DNA of 64,000 bases from Marinobacter fonticola (GTDB lineage: Bacteria; Pseudomonadota; Gammaproteobacteria; Pseudomonadales; Oleiphilaceae). How positions within the stretch are numbered: position 1 is the stretch's first letter; every line of letters begins with the position of its first letter. The stretch lies in the NCBI RefSeq assembly GCF_008122265.1, contig NZ_CP043042.1, positions 4,154,001 to 4,218,000 of the forward strand, written 5' to 3'. The position numbers and the translations under genes were made by a program. Under the pieces are notes generated by a model. The model saw nothing but the letters and a program-made list of their open reading frames with translations. It did not search any database and was not told the DNA's origin. Below, in pieces: positions 55,226 through 63,813 of this stretch.

Positions 55226-56539
55226 ATGCAGCATAACTGGTCGCGTTACCTGCGCCTGATTATCGCGCTGTTGGTGGCATTCTTCGTGGTCGGCCTATGG
55301 GTCGGTTACCCCCTTATGGGCCTGACCATAGGCCTGACCGTCTACCTCGTTTGGACGCTGCTCCAATTGCGCCGCCTGCACCATTGGCTGCACCATCCCG
55401 ACGATAGCGACGAGGCGCCGGGCAGTATCGGTCTATGGGGCGAAATTTTCGACGGCCTGCACCGCATGCACCAAACCCACCAGCGGTCTCGCGATTTACT
55501 GCAGACTCGCATCAACCGTGTGCAGGAATCCACCAACGCCATGCGCGACGGCGTCATTATGACCGATGCCGAAGGTGCCATGGAGTGGTGGAACTGGTCC
55601 GCCGAATACCTGCTGGGCTTCCGGCGTGATACCGACCGCGGCCAACCGATCCATAACCTGATCCGCAGTCCGGCATTCAAGACGTATTTCGACGCCCGGG
55701 ACTACCGCGAGCCGATGGATCTGAAATCCCCCGCCAAGCCCCATATCCACCTGCAAGTTCAGATCAGCCTCTTCGGCGACGACGACCGATTGATCGTGGC
55801 CAAGGACGTCACCCGGCTGTTCCAGCTTGAGCAGATGCGCCGGGATTTCGTCTCCAACGTCTCCCACGAGATGCGTACCCCGCTGACCGTTATCAGCGGC
55901 TATCTGGAAACCTTGTCGGATAACGCCGACGATGCGCCGCCGCGCTGGCGCCGAGCCATCGGCACCATGACCCAGCAGGCGGAGCGAATGGAAGCGCTGA
56001 TCACCGACCTGATTCTCCTAGCCAAACTGGAAACCGGAGAGCAGCATGTCGACGACCGGGTGACCGACATCGACGCACTGATCCGGTACATCTGCCGCGA
56101 CGCCCAGGCGGTGAGCGGCGAAGGCCAGCACGTGATCGAAACGGATATCGGCGAGCGCCACTTTTTGTTCGGCGACGAGAATCAGTTGCGCAGTGCCTTC
56201 TCCAACATCATCTTCAATGCGGTGAAATACACGCCGGCAGGCGGCAATATCAAGGTGAAGTGGCATACCGACCGGGAGGGCGCCCACCTGTCGGTAAAGG
56301 ACAGCGGTATCGGCATCGACCCGATCCATATTCCCCGTCTGACAGAGCGTTTCTATCGCGCCGATCCCAGCCGGCACCAGCAGACCGGTGGCACCGGCCT
56401 GGGTTTGGCGATCGTCAAGCACGTGCTGCTGAATCATGACGGTACATTGGAGATCAACAGCCACCCGGGCGACGGCAGCGAGTTCGTCTGCCACTTTCCG
56501 CGGTCGCGTATCACCGAAGCGCCCATCGAGACCGCTTGA
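55226..56539 (+). CDS. phoR: Phosphate regulon sensor histidine kinase PhoR
   Basis: 437 residues. Two membrane helices lie close together (about residues 9-30 and 32-46), with no periplasmic sensor, as in other PhoR kinases. A PAS domain spans about 100-200, followed by the H-box SNVSHEMRTPL with His214 and an ATPase domain with NIIFNAVKYTP (N box), DSGIGIDP (G1) and GGTGLGLAIVKHV (G2). The signal is presumably relayed from the Pst/PhoU system, not in this window. AAGGAAG precedes the ATG at 55226. Confidence 0.96.
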   Translation: MQHNWSRYLRLIIALLVAFFVVGLWVGYPLMGLTIGLTVYLVWTLLQLRRLHHWLHHPDDSDEAPGSIGLWGEIFDGLHRMHQTHQRSRDLLQTRINRVQESTNAMRDGVIMTDAEGAMEWWNWSAEYLLGFRRDTDRGQPIHNLIRSPAFKTYFDARDYREPMDLKSPAKPHIHLQVQISLFGDDDRLIVAKDVTRLFQLEQMRRDFVSNVSHEMRTPLTVISGYLETLSDNADDAPPRWRRAIGTMTQQAERMEALITDLILLAKLETGEQHVDDRVTDIDALIRYICRDAQAVSGEGQHVIETDIGERHFLFGDENQLRSAFSNIIFNAVKYTPAGGNIKVKWHTDREGAHLSVKDSGIGIDPIHIPRLTERFYRADPSRHQQTGGTGLGLAIVKHVLLNHDGTLEINSHPGDGSEFVCHFPRSRITEAPIETA

Positions 56540-56587
56540 GGTCTATTCGCCTTTGCCGCTAGCTCCTTCCTTTAACCTCAGCTTTCG

Positions 56588-57415
56588 CTAACCGGTACGG
56601 AAACGGGCAATAAAGCGGGACAGGTCTTCCATCTTCTTGGGGTCTTCGTCGACGAAGCGCACCGTCAGACTGACGAAGTCCGTATCCTGGCGTTTTTCCA
56701 CCGCCTGTAGCTGGTGAACATAGCCATTGAGTCGTGCCATCTCGCCTTCACTGACCTCGATATCCACCACCGCCTGATCCAGGATGCCCGGAAAGTCCTG
56801 ATCGCGCTTGGCAATCACCCGGATCTCGGTCAGGGTGATATCCTTGACCACGCAGCGCAAAGTGGCTTCAGCGAAACGGATCGCGGCGACGGCACGCACC
56901 CGGGATGCCGCTGCGTTATCCTTCTCAGCAGGTTTTTCGGAAGAAGACGACCGCTGAGTCAGCAGCGTCGCGGACTCTTTGAATGCATCGGCCGGCCCCT
57001 CTATCGATTTGCCGGACGACATCATGGCCGCTTTTAGCTTGCGCCCCATCACCTTGATAATTTTCTTGCTCAGGCCGTCCGGGCTGAAGGGCTTGCCCAG
57101 ATACTCCGACACCCCTTCCTGCACGGCTTCGATAACGTGGGTCTTGTCGCCCCGGCTGGTAATCATGATAAAGGGACAGCTCTTAAAGCGGTCCTGCTGG
57201 CGCATCCAACGCAGTAGTTCCAGCCCCGACATCTCCGGCATTTCCCAATCGCACAGCACCAAGTCGAAAGACGTCTTGGTCATCATGAACTGGGCCTTCT
57301 TGCCATTCGGGGCCTCGGTAATTTCGATCACAGGGAAGCGGTTGCGCACGGTGCGCTTGACCAGGTCCCTCACAAAGCTGGCGTCGTCGACCACCAGCGC
57401 CTTCAGTGTTGCCAT
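56588..57415 (-). CDS. Response regulator with PilZ-like C-terminal domain
   Basis: 275 residues. The receiver domain is intact: VVDDASFVRDL, phosphoacceptor Asp56 in LCDWEMPEMSG, Thr/Ser at MITSRGD and Lys in YLGKPFSP. A Ser/Lys-rich linker (about 130-170) leads to a C-terminal domain of about 100 residues with the strand pattern of PilZ, but the cyclic-di-GMP motifs are degraded (RVRAVAAIRF; DITLTEIRV). No DNA-binding domain is seen, so output is probably protein-protein. Convergent with phoR. A similar regulator lies near phoBR in Pseudomonas (from memory). AAAGGG upstream of the ATG. Confidence 0.82.
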   Translation of the reverse strand: MATLKALVVDDASFVRDLVKRTVRNRFPVIEITEAPNGKKAQFMMTKTSFDLVLCDWEMPEMSGLELLRWMRQQDRFKSCPFIMITSRGDKTHVIEAVQEGVSEYLGKPFSPDGLSKKIIKVMGRKLKAAMMSSGKSIEGPADAFKESATLLTQRSSSSEKPAEKDNAAASRVRAVAAIRFAEATLRCVVKDITLTEIRVIAKRDQDFPGILDQAVVDIEVSEGEMARLNGYVHQLQAVEKRQDTDFVSLTVRFVDEDPKKMEDLSRFIARFRTG

Positions 57416-57596
57416 ACGACGGCCCTTTCAGCGAATTCCGATCACTACTATAGCCTAGTGTCTCGTCCGAACTTTTTACGTGTTGTGTAACTTCCTTAAA
57501 AAATTGTCACCGGCCAAGGGTGGCAGCGGTATTTTCCCGTCCCTAAAACAAGCTACCATGCGGTTTTCCGGGATCTTCTGCACGAGGCAACGTATT

Positions 57597-58847
57597 GTGA
57601 AAAGAGGGACATCCGCCGTCCGCCGTCTGGCCCCTTGGCTTGCCGCCATCAGCCTGGCCGCCCCTTACACCCTTGCCCAGGAAACCACTCAACCCACGTC
57701 CCAAGCCGATTTTGGTCAATGCATCGGTCAGCTCAAGGACCGGGCCCTGAAAGAAGGCGTCTCGCCGGAAGTGGCCCAGAATGTCCTGGATCAGGTCACA
57801 TTCCTCGACCGTGTGATCGAACTTGACCGGCGCCAGCCGGAATTCACCACCACTTTTGCCGACTATCTCAATCGCCGTGTTAACGAAGCGCGTATCGACA
57901 AGGGCCGCGAGCTTCTAAACACCCACGCCGAGCTGCTGGCCAAGGTATCGCGGGAGACCGGCGTACCTGCGCCTTATCTGGTGGCCTTCTGGGGACTGGA
58001 AACCAACTTCGGCAGCTATTTCGGCAAAATGTCCGTCCCCAGCGCCCTGGCGACCCTCGCCTGCGATCCGCGCCGCAGCGATTACTTCTCCGGCGAGCTG
58101 ATTTCTGCCCTGCGTATCATCGACGAAGGCGCCATCGCCCCGGAACAAATGGAAGGTTCCTGGGCCGGCGCCATGGGCCATGTGCAATTTATGCCGTCGG
58201 TCTTCCTGCGTTACGCGGTCGATGCGGATAACGATGGCAAGCGTGACCTCTGGAACAGCATTCCCGACGCCATGATGTCTGCCGGCAACTTCCTCCAGAG
58301 TCTGGGCTGGAACGGCGATTACCGCTGGGGCCGCGAAGTACAGTTGCCGCCTGGTTTCGACTACAGCCTGGCCGGTCTGAAGCGCGAGCGAACGCTGTCC
58401 GAGTGGCGCAAACTCGATGTCCGTGACGCCTTTGGCAAGCCGCTGCCCCAAGCGGCTGTCGACGCGGCCCTACTGGTACCCGCAGGGCATGAAGGACCCG
58501 CCTTCCTCGTCTACCACAACTTCCACGTGATCATGGGCTGGAACCGCTCGGAATACTACGCCCTGGCTGTCGGCCACCTGGCGGATCGCATCGCGGGTGC
58601 CGGCGGTCTGCAGAACCCGCCGCCGGAAGATCTGCCGCGACTCTCCCGGGAAGATATCGAAGCATTACAAGCCGCCCTGAACCAGCGCGGCTACGACAGT
58701 GGCGAGCCTGACGGCATCCTCGGCCCGGCCACCCGCAGTGCCATCCGGGATTTCCAGAAGGACCAGAAGCGGATTGCCGACGGTTATCCCGACCCGGGGC
58801 TGTTCGAGGCATTAGACATTAAACTCCAGGGCACCGAAGCGAGCTGA
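57597..58847 (+). CDS. Lytic murein transglycosylase B family with peptidoglycan-binding domain
   Basis: Cleaves glycan strands to 1,6-anhydro ends in the periplasm. From the GTG at 57597 (GAGG nine bases upstream) the protein is 416 residues with a signal peptide ending YTLAQ. Catalytic Glu135 is in FWGLETNFGSYFGK; the MltB core continues with GAMGHVQFMPSVF and ADNDGKRDLWNS. A C-terminal PG_binding_1 domain follows (LSREDIEALQAALNQRGY, DGILGPATRSAIRDFQ). No lipobox, so a soluble form. An in-frame ATG at 57558 is a weaker alternative. nudE follows 5 bp downstream. Confidence 0.92.
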   Translation: MKRGTSAVRRLAPWLAAISLAAPYTLAQETTQPTSQADFGQCIGQLKDRALKEGVSPEVAQNVLDQVTFLDRVIELDRRQPEFTTTFADYLNRRVNEARIDKGRELLNTHAELLAKVSRETGVPAPYLVAFWGLETNFGSYFGKMSVPSALATLACDPRRSDYFSGELISALRIIDEGAIAPEQMEGSWAGAMGHVQFMPSVFLRYAVDADNDGKRDLWNSIPDAMMSAGNFLQSLGWNGDYRWGREVQLPPGFDYSLAGLKRERTLSEWRKLDVRDAFGKPLPQAAVDAALLVPAGHEGPAFLVYHNFHVIMGWNRSEYYALAVGHLADRIAGAGGLQNPPPEDLPRLSREDIEALQAALNQRGYDSGEPDGILGPATRSAIRDFQKDQKRIADGYPDPGLFEALDIKLQGTEAS

Positions 58848-58852
58848 CCGTG

Positions 58853-59407
58853 ATGGAGAAGAAACCGGAGATCCTCGACACACGATTGGTGGCCCGCAGC
58901 CGGCTGTTCGGTATCGAATCCGTCCATCTTCGATTTACCAATGGCGAAGAGCGGGAATTCGAGCGCCTGCGCACACCACCGATTGCCGCCGTCATGTGCG
59001 TACCGATGCTCGACGACGATACGGTCGTGCTGATACGCGAGTATGGCGCGGGGGTGGAAGACTATGTCCTGACTCTACCCAAAGGCGCCTATGAACACGG
59101 TGAGGACTGGCGCGAAGCCGCCAACCGGGAACTCAAGGAAGAAGCCGGCTACGGCGCCCGCAATCTGACTCTGCTCAAAGACATGACCTTGTCGCCGGGC
59201 TACATGGGTCATCGTATTCATGTCGCCCTGGCCGAGGACCTCTACGAAGAACGTCTGCCCGGCGACGAACCGGAGCCTTTGGAAGTGCTGACCTGGAAGT
59301 TATCGGAACTGGAGTCGCTGGTGCAGCGTGACGACATGAATGAAGCGAGGGTGATCGCGGCGCTGTATATGGCGAGAGCGGTATTGCAGCGGCGGACGCT
59401 TCCATAA
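58853..59407 (+). CDS. nudE: ADP compounds hydrolase NudE (Nudix)
   Basis: Nudix enzyme hydrolysing ADP-ribose, NADH and diadenosine polyphosphates. The Nudix box is complete: GAYEHGEDWREAANRELKEE followed by AGYG. The N-terminal VARSRLFGIESVHLRFTNGE and the IREYGAGVEDY region match NudE. 184 residues from the ATG at 58853; a GTG immediately before it at 58850 is the alternative. It starts 5 bp after the transglycosylase stop, so cotranscription is near certain. Confidence 0.93.
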   Translation: MEKKPEILDTRLVARSRLFGIESVHLRFTNGEEREFERLRTPPIAAVMCVPMLDDDTVVLIREYGAGVEDYVLTLPKGAYEHGEDWREAANRELKEEAGYGARNLTLLKDMTLSPGYMGHRIHVALAEDLYEERLPGDEPEPLEVLTWKLSELESLVQRDDMNEARVIAALYMARAVLQRRTLP

Positions 59408-59632
59408 TTAAAGTGAACGCCAGATGCCGCCGAAACCGCAATAAGGTCATCAGGTTGATCCACACGGTTTCGGCCAAACGAGCCGCATCAACCGACATCC
59501 ACGAACAGAACCCGGTGCGGGATGCACCCGCCGCCCTTTACCCGCATAATAGATACCCAATTCGCCACCTGTCGTAGGGATTAGGCAGACACCACCTACT
59601 GCCCACAGCCGCAGTACCGAACAGGATACCTC

Positions 59633-60538
59633 ATGGATTCAGTGACCCAAGCCGCCCTCGGCGCCACTCTCGGTGGCGTGGTACTGGGCTCCCGGCTCGG
59701 CCGCAAAGCCGTTCTCGGCGGCGCTCTTTTAGGTACGCTTCCAGATATGGACGTCGTGCTCGACTACGGTAGCGCCGTGGCTAATTTCACCCGGCACCGA
59801 GGATTCAGCCACTCGTTGCTTGTGTTGTTTCCGCTGGCTGTCGTGCTGGCGTATGCCTTTTACCGTTGGCGACCGCAGATTGGCTTCCCCCACTGGGTGC
59901 TATTCACCACCCTGACCTTGGTCACCCATCCTATTCTCGATGCCTTCACCACCTACGGCACCCAGATTTTCTGGCCCTTTGGCGGTCCGGTGGCCGTCGG
60001 CAGTCTGTTTATTATCGACCCGGCCTATACCCTACCGCTGCTGATCGGCGTGGCTATTTTCCTTTGGCGTCCCGCCCGGGTGCGGCCATTGGCGATTGCT
60101 GCGGTGTTGTCGACAGCCTATATCGGGTGGAGCGTGATGGCGCAGCAAATCGTCGCGGATCGAGTGCAGCCACTGCTAGCCGAGCGTAATCTGACGAATG
60201 CGCCCACACTGATCCAGCCCATGCCTTTCTCGACGTTACTTTGGCGGATTACCGTGCTGGGGCAAAATGATCGATTGGAAATCGTGACCGGTTTCTTCGA
60301 CGGTGACCAAGTGCCCCGGGTGGAAGTTTTCGATCGCAATCGAACCTTGGCCCATGTCGCCCGGCAACTGCCGGAAGGCCAACAGCTGGCCTGGTTCACG
60401 CGCGATTTTCTCGCCTACCACAACAGCAATAACGAACTGCGGGCCACAGACATTCGCCTGGGATTGCCCGGCGCCCATCCGTTCACTTTCGTGTTAGCGC
60501 ACCGTGAAAAACGGCGAATGGCAACCGCTGCGCAGTGA
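59633..60538 (+). CDS. Membrane-bound metal-dependent hydrolase (DUF457-like), C-terminus frameshifted
   Basis: 301 residues as read. The family motif region is MDSVTQAALGATLGGVVLG, then GTLPDMDVVLDYG and TRHRGFSHSLLVL, with a later VTHPILDAFTTYGTQ: the His and Asp residues expected of this integral membrane hydrolase group. Four or five membrane helices lie in the first half. The end (HREKRRMATAAQ) looks wrong for the family: skipping one A in the A5 run at 60507-60511 restores a sensible continuation. AGGATA precedes the ATG at 59633. Function unproven. Confidence 0.85.
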   Translation: MDSVTQAALGATLGGVVLGSRLGRKAVLGGALLGTLPDMDVVLDYGSAVANFTRHRGFSHSLLVLFPLAVVLAYAFYRWRPQIGFPHWVLFTTLTLVTHPILDAFTTYGTQIFWPFGGPVAVGSLFIIDPAYTLPLLIGVAIFLWRPARVRPLAIAAVLSTAYIGWSVMAQQIVADRVQPLLAERNLTNAPTLIQPMPFSTLLWRITVLGQNDRLEIVTGFFDGDQVPRVEVFDRNRTLAHVARQLPEGQQLAWFTRDFLAYHNSNNELRATDIRLGLPGAHPFTFVLAHREKRRMATAAQ

Positions 60539-60665
60539 GCGCACGCCGCGCCCCGCGATCCAGGAAGATCTGCTGGGCACGCTCTGGCGCCGGATGACTG
60601 GCGACGTCAACGTTCTATGCCTGGCGAGGCTGGATACCCAGCCCCGGGCCGGAGAATGCAGCTAG
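60510..60665 (+). pseudogene. Displaced C-terminal reading frame of the DUF457-like hydrolase
   Basis: In the +1 frame after the A5 run, 51 codons read NGEWQPLRSERTPRPAIQED, then LLGTLWRRMTGDVN, and end at a TAG (60663-60665) made of the TA and first base of repeat element C. The composition and motif order fit the missing tail of the upstream gene; joined, the protein would be about 343 residues. Either one A was inserted, the ribosome shifts frame, or the base is a sequencing error. Confidence 0.65.
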
Positions 60666-60840
60666 TGCCCTGTTTGGTTAATTCGCTGACTTACTGCGAG
60701 CTTCTGAAGGGAGGCCCTGAGAATCTGGCTAGCGGCGTTGCGGCGGCCCGATGTGGAACCACCACACCCTCGCCACCGCGCCTTGCTATCCAGATTCTCT
60801 GGGTCTCATTAAGTCAGCGAATTAACCAAACAGGGCACTA
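60663..60840. mobile_element. Palindromic TA-flanked element, copy C (intact MITE)
   Basis: TA at 60663-60664 and 60839-60840 enclose 174 bp. Including the TA, the first 31 bases are a perfect inverted repeat of the last 31 (starts TAGTGCCCTGTTTGGTTAAT). Sub-terminal GAGAATCTGG/CCAGATTCTC extends the stem, so the whole element can fold. It carries CTAGCGGCGTTGC (60729-60741) and CGATGTGGAA (60749-60758), shared with copy A. TA flanks suggest an IS630/mariner-type mover; no transposase is present here. Confidence 0.9.
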
Positions 60841-60843
60841 ACC

Positions 60844-61533
60844 ATGCGACTCGATTATTTCATTGCCAACAGTGCTAACGTGTCACGCAAGGAAGCGCGT
60901 CGGCTGATCCTCGCTGCGCGGGCCAGCGTCGATGGCGTCATTTGCAAGAAGGCAGCAACCCAGCTTTCTGGCAGCGAACGCGTCACCCTTGACGATGAAT
61001 CCATGGTCTTGCCGGGCGAACGTTACTTGATGCTGCATAAGCCCGAGGGGGTGGTCAGCGCCACGACCGACAGCGAGCACCCTACCGCCCTGGACCTGCT
61101 ACCGCCGGACTGGCGCCGCAACCTGCACATCGCCGGCCGGCTGGACAAAGACACTACCGGGCTGCTGTTGCTATCCACCGATGGCCAGTGGACCCACCGG
61201 GTGACGTCCCCGCGGGCGGAGTGCCCCAAGACCTATTTGGCGACGCTGGCCGAACCGCTTCCTGACGACGCGCTGTCCCAACTGGAAAAAGGTGTGGAAC
61301 TGCGGGGTGAAACCAAGCTGACAGCGCCTGCGACGGTCGAGCGCCTCAATGAGGACAGGCTGCGGCTGACGATTTCAGAAGGCCGCTACCACCAGGTCAA
61401 ACGGATGTTGGCCGCAGTGGGCAACCGGGTGGTAGCGCTACACCGGGAACGCATCGGCGCGGTCAGTCTCGATCCGGAGCTGGTCAGCGGCAACTACCGG
61501 GAACTGAGCCAGGCCGAGATCGATAGCTTTTAG
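60844..61533 (+). CDS. rsuA: RsuA-type rRNA pseudouridine synthase
   Basis: Converts a uridine of 16S rRNA (U516 in E. coli) to pseudouridine. 229 residues: an N-terminal S4 domain (MRLDYFIANSANVSRKEARR) and the synthase core with catalytic Asp in HIAGRLDKDTTGLLLLSTDG; GRYHQVKRMLAAVGN is the third family motif. The ATG at 60844 is only 3 bp from repeat element C, whose terminal CAGGGCAC provides the only ribosome-site-like sequence. Any native promoter must lie in or beyond the element. Confidence 0.93.
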   Translation: MRLDYFIANSANVSRKEARRLILAARASVDGVICKKAATQLSGSERVTLDDESMVLPGERYLMLHKPEGVVSATTDSEHPTALDLLPPDWRRNLHIAGRLDKDTTGLLLLSTDGQWTHRVTSPRAECPKTYLATLAEPLPDDALSQLEKGVELRGETKLTAPATVERLNEDRLRLTISEGRYHQVKRMLAAVGNRVVALHRERIGAVSLDPELVSGNYRELSQAEIDSF

Positions 61534-61539
61534 TGCCGT

Positions 61540-62046
61540 TCAGGCGGGCCCCTCGAACCGCCCCGCCTCCCGGTTCTTGCGCGCCGTGCGAGGGTCCAGG
61601 ATCTGGCCGCTCATGGCAATATAGACGCCCTTCGGCAGACTCATCAACGCACCGATAGCAAAACCCAGGTTGAACGGCGCATCGGTAACGCGCATGCGGG
61701 ACGGCTGCATGGCCCCGGTGAACACGATCGTGCGATCGGTTAAATCCATCAGCACCCGCGCCGTGTCCACCATGGTGTCGGTGCCATGGGTAATCAGGAT
61801 ACGGGACTCTTTCGAAGCCTCGACGACCGCGCGAATGGCCTGCCGGTCTTCATCGGTCATCTCCAGGCTATCCTTACGCAACACCGACTGCACCCGGTAG
61901 GGCATCTGCATTTGCGCCACCTCGGCGATGGCGGGGAATTCGCTGTCGCCTATGCTGAACTCGCTCTTGGCATCGAAATAGATCTTGTCGATCGTTCCGC
62001 CCGTCGTCAGCAGTAAAAGACCGCTCTCGTGCGGTTGTTCCGTCAT
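61540..62046 (-). CDS. Half-length L-asparaginase-like protein
   Basis: 168 residues, matching only the N-terminal domain of L-asparaginases (about 330 residues). Both catalytic Thr motifs are kept: LLTTGGTIDKIYF and ILITHGTDTMVDTA. The fold then ends with GVYIAMSGQILDPRTARKNR, without the C-terminal domain. No frameshifted second half lies downstream, and short forms of this kind occur in Pseudomonas-like genomes (from memory), so it is probably not a recent truncation. Whether it is an amidase is unknown. AAGG seven bases before the ATG (62044-62046). 15 bp after pbpG, same strand; convergent with rsuA. Confidence 0.85.
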   Translation of the reverse strand: MTEQPHESGLLLLTTGGTIDKIYFDAKSEFSIGDSEFPAIAEVAQMQMPYRVQSVLRKDSLEMTDEDRQAIRAVVEASKESRILITHGTDTMVDTARVLMDLTDRTIVFTGAMQPSRMRVTDAPFNLGFAIGALMSLPKGVYIAMSGQILDPRTARKNREAGRFEGPA

Positions 62047-62061
62047 GTCAGGCCTTCCCGG

Positions 62062-63003
62062 TCACTGCGCCAATTCGGCGGTTGTGGTGGAGCTTCGCGC
62101 CGCTTTTTGTTCGGCGTAAAACGCATTACGGCGATTTTCGTACTCGCGCGCAGCCTTGGCAACCGTTCCGCCCTGCCCCGTGGTCAGCCAGCGTTTGATA
62201 CGTCCGGCATCGCCTAGCGGCGTACGGGTGCCGAACGAATCCAGCAGCACGGTGATCACCTCCCGCCCATCGATCTTCGTCACCATGACCAGACAGCGGC
62301 CGGCTTCGGTGAGATAACCCGTTTTGCTCAGCCCCACACCCCAGCTTTTACGGTGAACCAGGACATTGGTATTGCCGAACGCCAGGGAATAGCGCGGATC
62401 GCGAAAATGCGCGGTGAAGTAGCCGGTGGTGGTGTATTCACGCAACTCAGGATGGGCAAACGCCGCTCGCATCAGCTTTACCAAGTCCGTCGCCGAGGCA
62501 TAGTTCTTGGGCGAGAGGCCTGTAGGCTCGACGAAGTGACTCTGACGCATACCCAGCGCCTGGGCCTTCTCGTTCATCGCCTTAACGAAGGCGTCGAACC
62601 CGCCGGGATAGTGACGCGCCAGCGTGTAGGCCGCCAGGTTTTCCGAGGACATCAGGGCGATACGCAGCAGATCGCCACGGGTTAAGGTGGACCCGATGCG
62701 AATGCGGGAATAGCCGTTGTTCGCGGCCTGGCGATGCCGCTCATAGATCTCGAGCCGTTGGTCCAGCGGCTGTCCGGCTTCCATCACGACCAGCGCCGTC
62801 ATCATCTTGGTCACCGATGCGATAGGTACCGGACGGTCTGGATGTTTGCTGTATATCGGTTCGCCACCATCGACATACGCCACCGCCGCATTGACCGACG
62901 CCAGGCTGAGCCCGGCAGAATCCGGTGCCGCCCAGGCACGCCCTGACGCCATAAACAGACAGATAACGAAAAGAAACAGCGGAACCCGCCCAGCCCATTG
63001 CAT
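62062..63003 (-). CDS. pbpG: D-alanyl-D-alanine endopeptidase (penicillin-binding protein 7)
   Basis: Periplasmic serine peptidase that trims peptidoglycan cross-links. 313 residues; signal peptide ends SGRAWA. The three active-site motifs are at 63-66 (SVTK), 120-122 (SEN) and 227-229 (KTG), within contexts typical of PBP7. No C-terminal membrane anchor as in PBP5. GAGGTGA seven bases before the ATG (63001-63003). It precedes the short asparaginase gene by 15 bp and probably shares its transcript. A perfect palindrome lies 55 bp upstream. Confidence 0.94.
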   Translation of the reverse strand: MQWAGRVPLFLFVICLFMASGRAWAAPDSAGLSLASVNAAVAYVDGGEPIYSKHPDRPVPIASVTKMMTALVVMEAGQPLDQRLEIYERHRQAANNGYSRIRIGSTLTRGDLLRIALMSSENLAAYTLARHYPGGFDAFVKAMNEKAQALGMRQSHFVEPTGLSPKNYASATDLVKLMRAAFAHPELREYTTTGYFTAHFRDPRYSLAFGNTNVLVHRKSWGVGLSKTGYLTEAGRCLVMVTKIDGREVITVLLDSFGTRTPLGDAGRIKRWLTTGQGGTVAKAAREYENRRNAFYAEQKAARSSTTTAELAQ

Positions 63004-63057
63004 ACTGAAATCACCTCAACAAAATCCTGACTGACGCTCTGCACATGGGGCGTGCAG

Positions 63058-63071
63058 TAAGTACGTACTTA
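63058..63071. promoter_or_regulatory. Palindrome upstream of pbpG
   Basis: TAAGTACGTACTTA is a perfect 14-bp palindrome 55 bp upstream of pbpG, at a distance suitable for promoter control. The binding protein is unknown. Confidence 0.4.
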
Positions 63072-63304
63072 TTGCTCCGCTTTATACACCGATAGGCCAC
63101 AAAATTCAGCTTCAGTACGTTACCGGCAAAGGGCTTCGATCCATGTAATGCGCCATCTCTCTGATATTGCTTAGCCTGTTGCGGGTCGCATGCAGCGAGC
63201 CGAAATTCGATCCGGTGTTCGAATCTGGCGTTCGCGTCAGGCTACCGGACGCTGGCAGAACCACTCTACCAGCGCCTGCGGGACGAAGGCGCGTTATAGC
63301 CGCC
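63072..63304. other. Intergenic remainder between pbpG and the CopD-like gene
   Basis: The gap between the two minus-strand genes is 301 bp. Beyond the palindrome it holds no supported gene. A plus-strand frame reading YRTLAEPLYQRLRDEGAL before a TAG at 63297-63299 looks protein-like but opens only after a stop at 63147 and has no start. Confidence 0.4.
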
Positions 63305-63775
63305 TCACAGGTTCATCAGAACCAGATAGCGCCCCCCGGAACCCACCACAACGACAATCAGGCCGAGGATCAGGTTGATGAGGACGAAGGTGCGAATCTG
63401 TCCGATGCGCCGTCCAGCCTCGGGAATATCGTTGTCGGCCACCGCCCGCTTGAGCCGGCGGTAGGGCGCGAACCAAACGTGCATAAACAGCAGCATCATC
63501 AGGATACCCAGCGTCAGCATGGCGTGCACATGCCAGCCGGCCGAACCCAGCCCGTCAAAATACATGCCCAGCATGCCGAAACCGGACACCAGGAGAACGA
63601 TAATCGACGCCCAAACCCAGCGGAAGAAGATCGCCAGCGTATGACACCATAGCGGCGCCCTTTGAGCCGGTTCCAATACCGCTCCGGCCGCCGGACGCAA
63701 CGCCATATAGGCGAAGAACATACCGCCCACCCAGATGACCGCCGCCAGTGTGTGCAATGCCACGAAAAAGCCCAT
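63305..63775 (-). CDS. CopD-like membrane protein
   Basis: 156 residues with four membrane helices. The first helix carries the CopD-family look ALHTLAAVIWVGGMFFAYMALRP; His residues in helices one to three (H8, HTLAIFFRW, WHVHAMLTLG, MHVWFAPYRRL) could bind copper or haem. No copper-resistance genes adjoin, so substrate is open. AGAGGA just before the ATG (63773-63775) fixes the start. A 13-bp repeat array lies upstream. Confidence 0.82.
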   Translation of the reverse strand: MGFFVALHTLAAVIWVGGMFFAYMALRPAAGAVLEPAQRAPLWCHTLAIFFRWVWASIIVLLVSGFGMLGMYFDGLGSAGWHVHAMLTLGILMMLLFMHVWFAPYRRLKRAVADNDIPEAGRRIGQIRTFVLINLILGLIVVVVGSGGRYLVLMNL

Positions 63776-63813
63776 CGTTATTCCTCTCTGGTTTCAGAAA
63801 ACAGCGGCACTAT

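Noticed and set aside
63210..63235. GTGTTCGAATCTG resembles a tRNA T-arm
   Set aside because: No acceptor stem, anticodon arm or D-arm can be built around it.
63183..63299. Plus-strand frame ending YRTLAEPLYQRLRDEGAL before a TAG
   Set aside because: It opens only after a stop at 63147, has no start codon with a ribosome site, and the upstream part is not protein-like; at most a relic.
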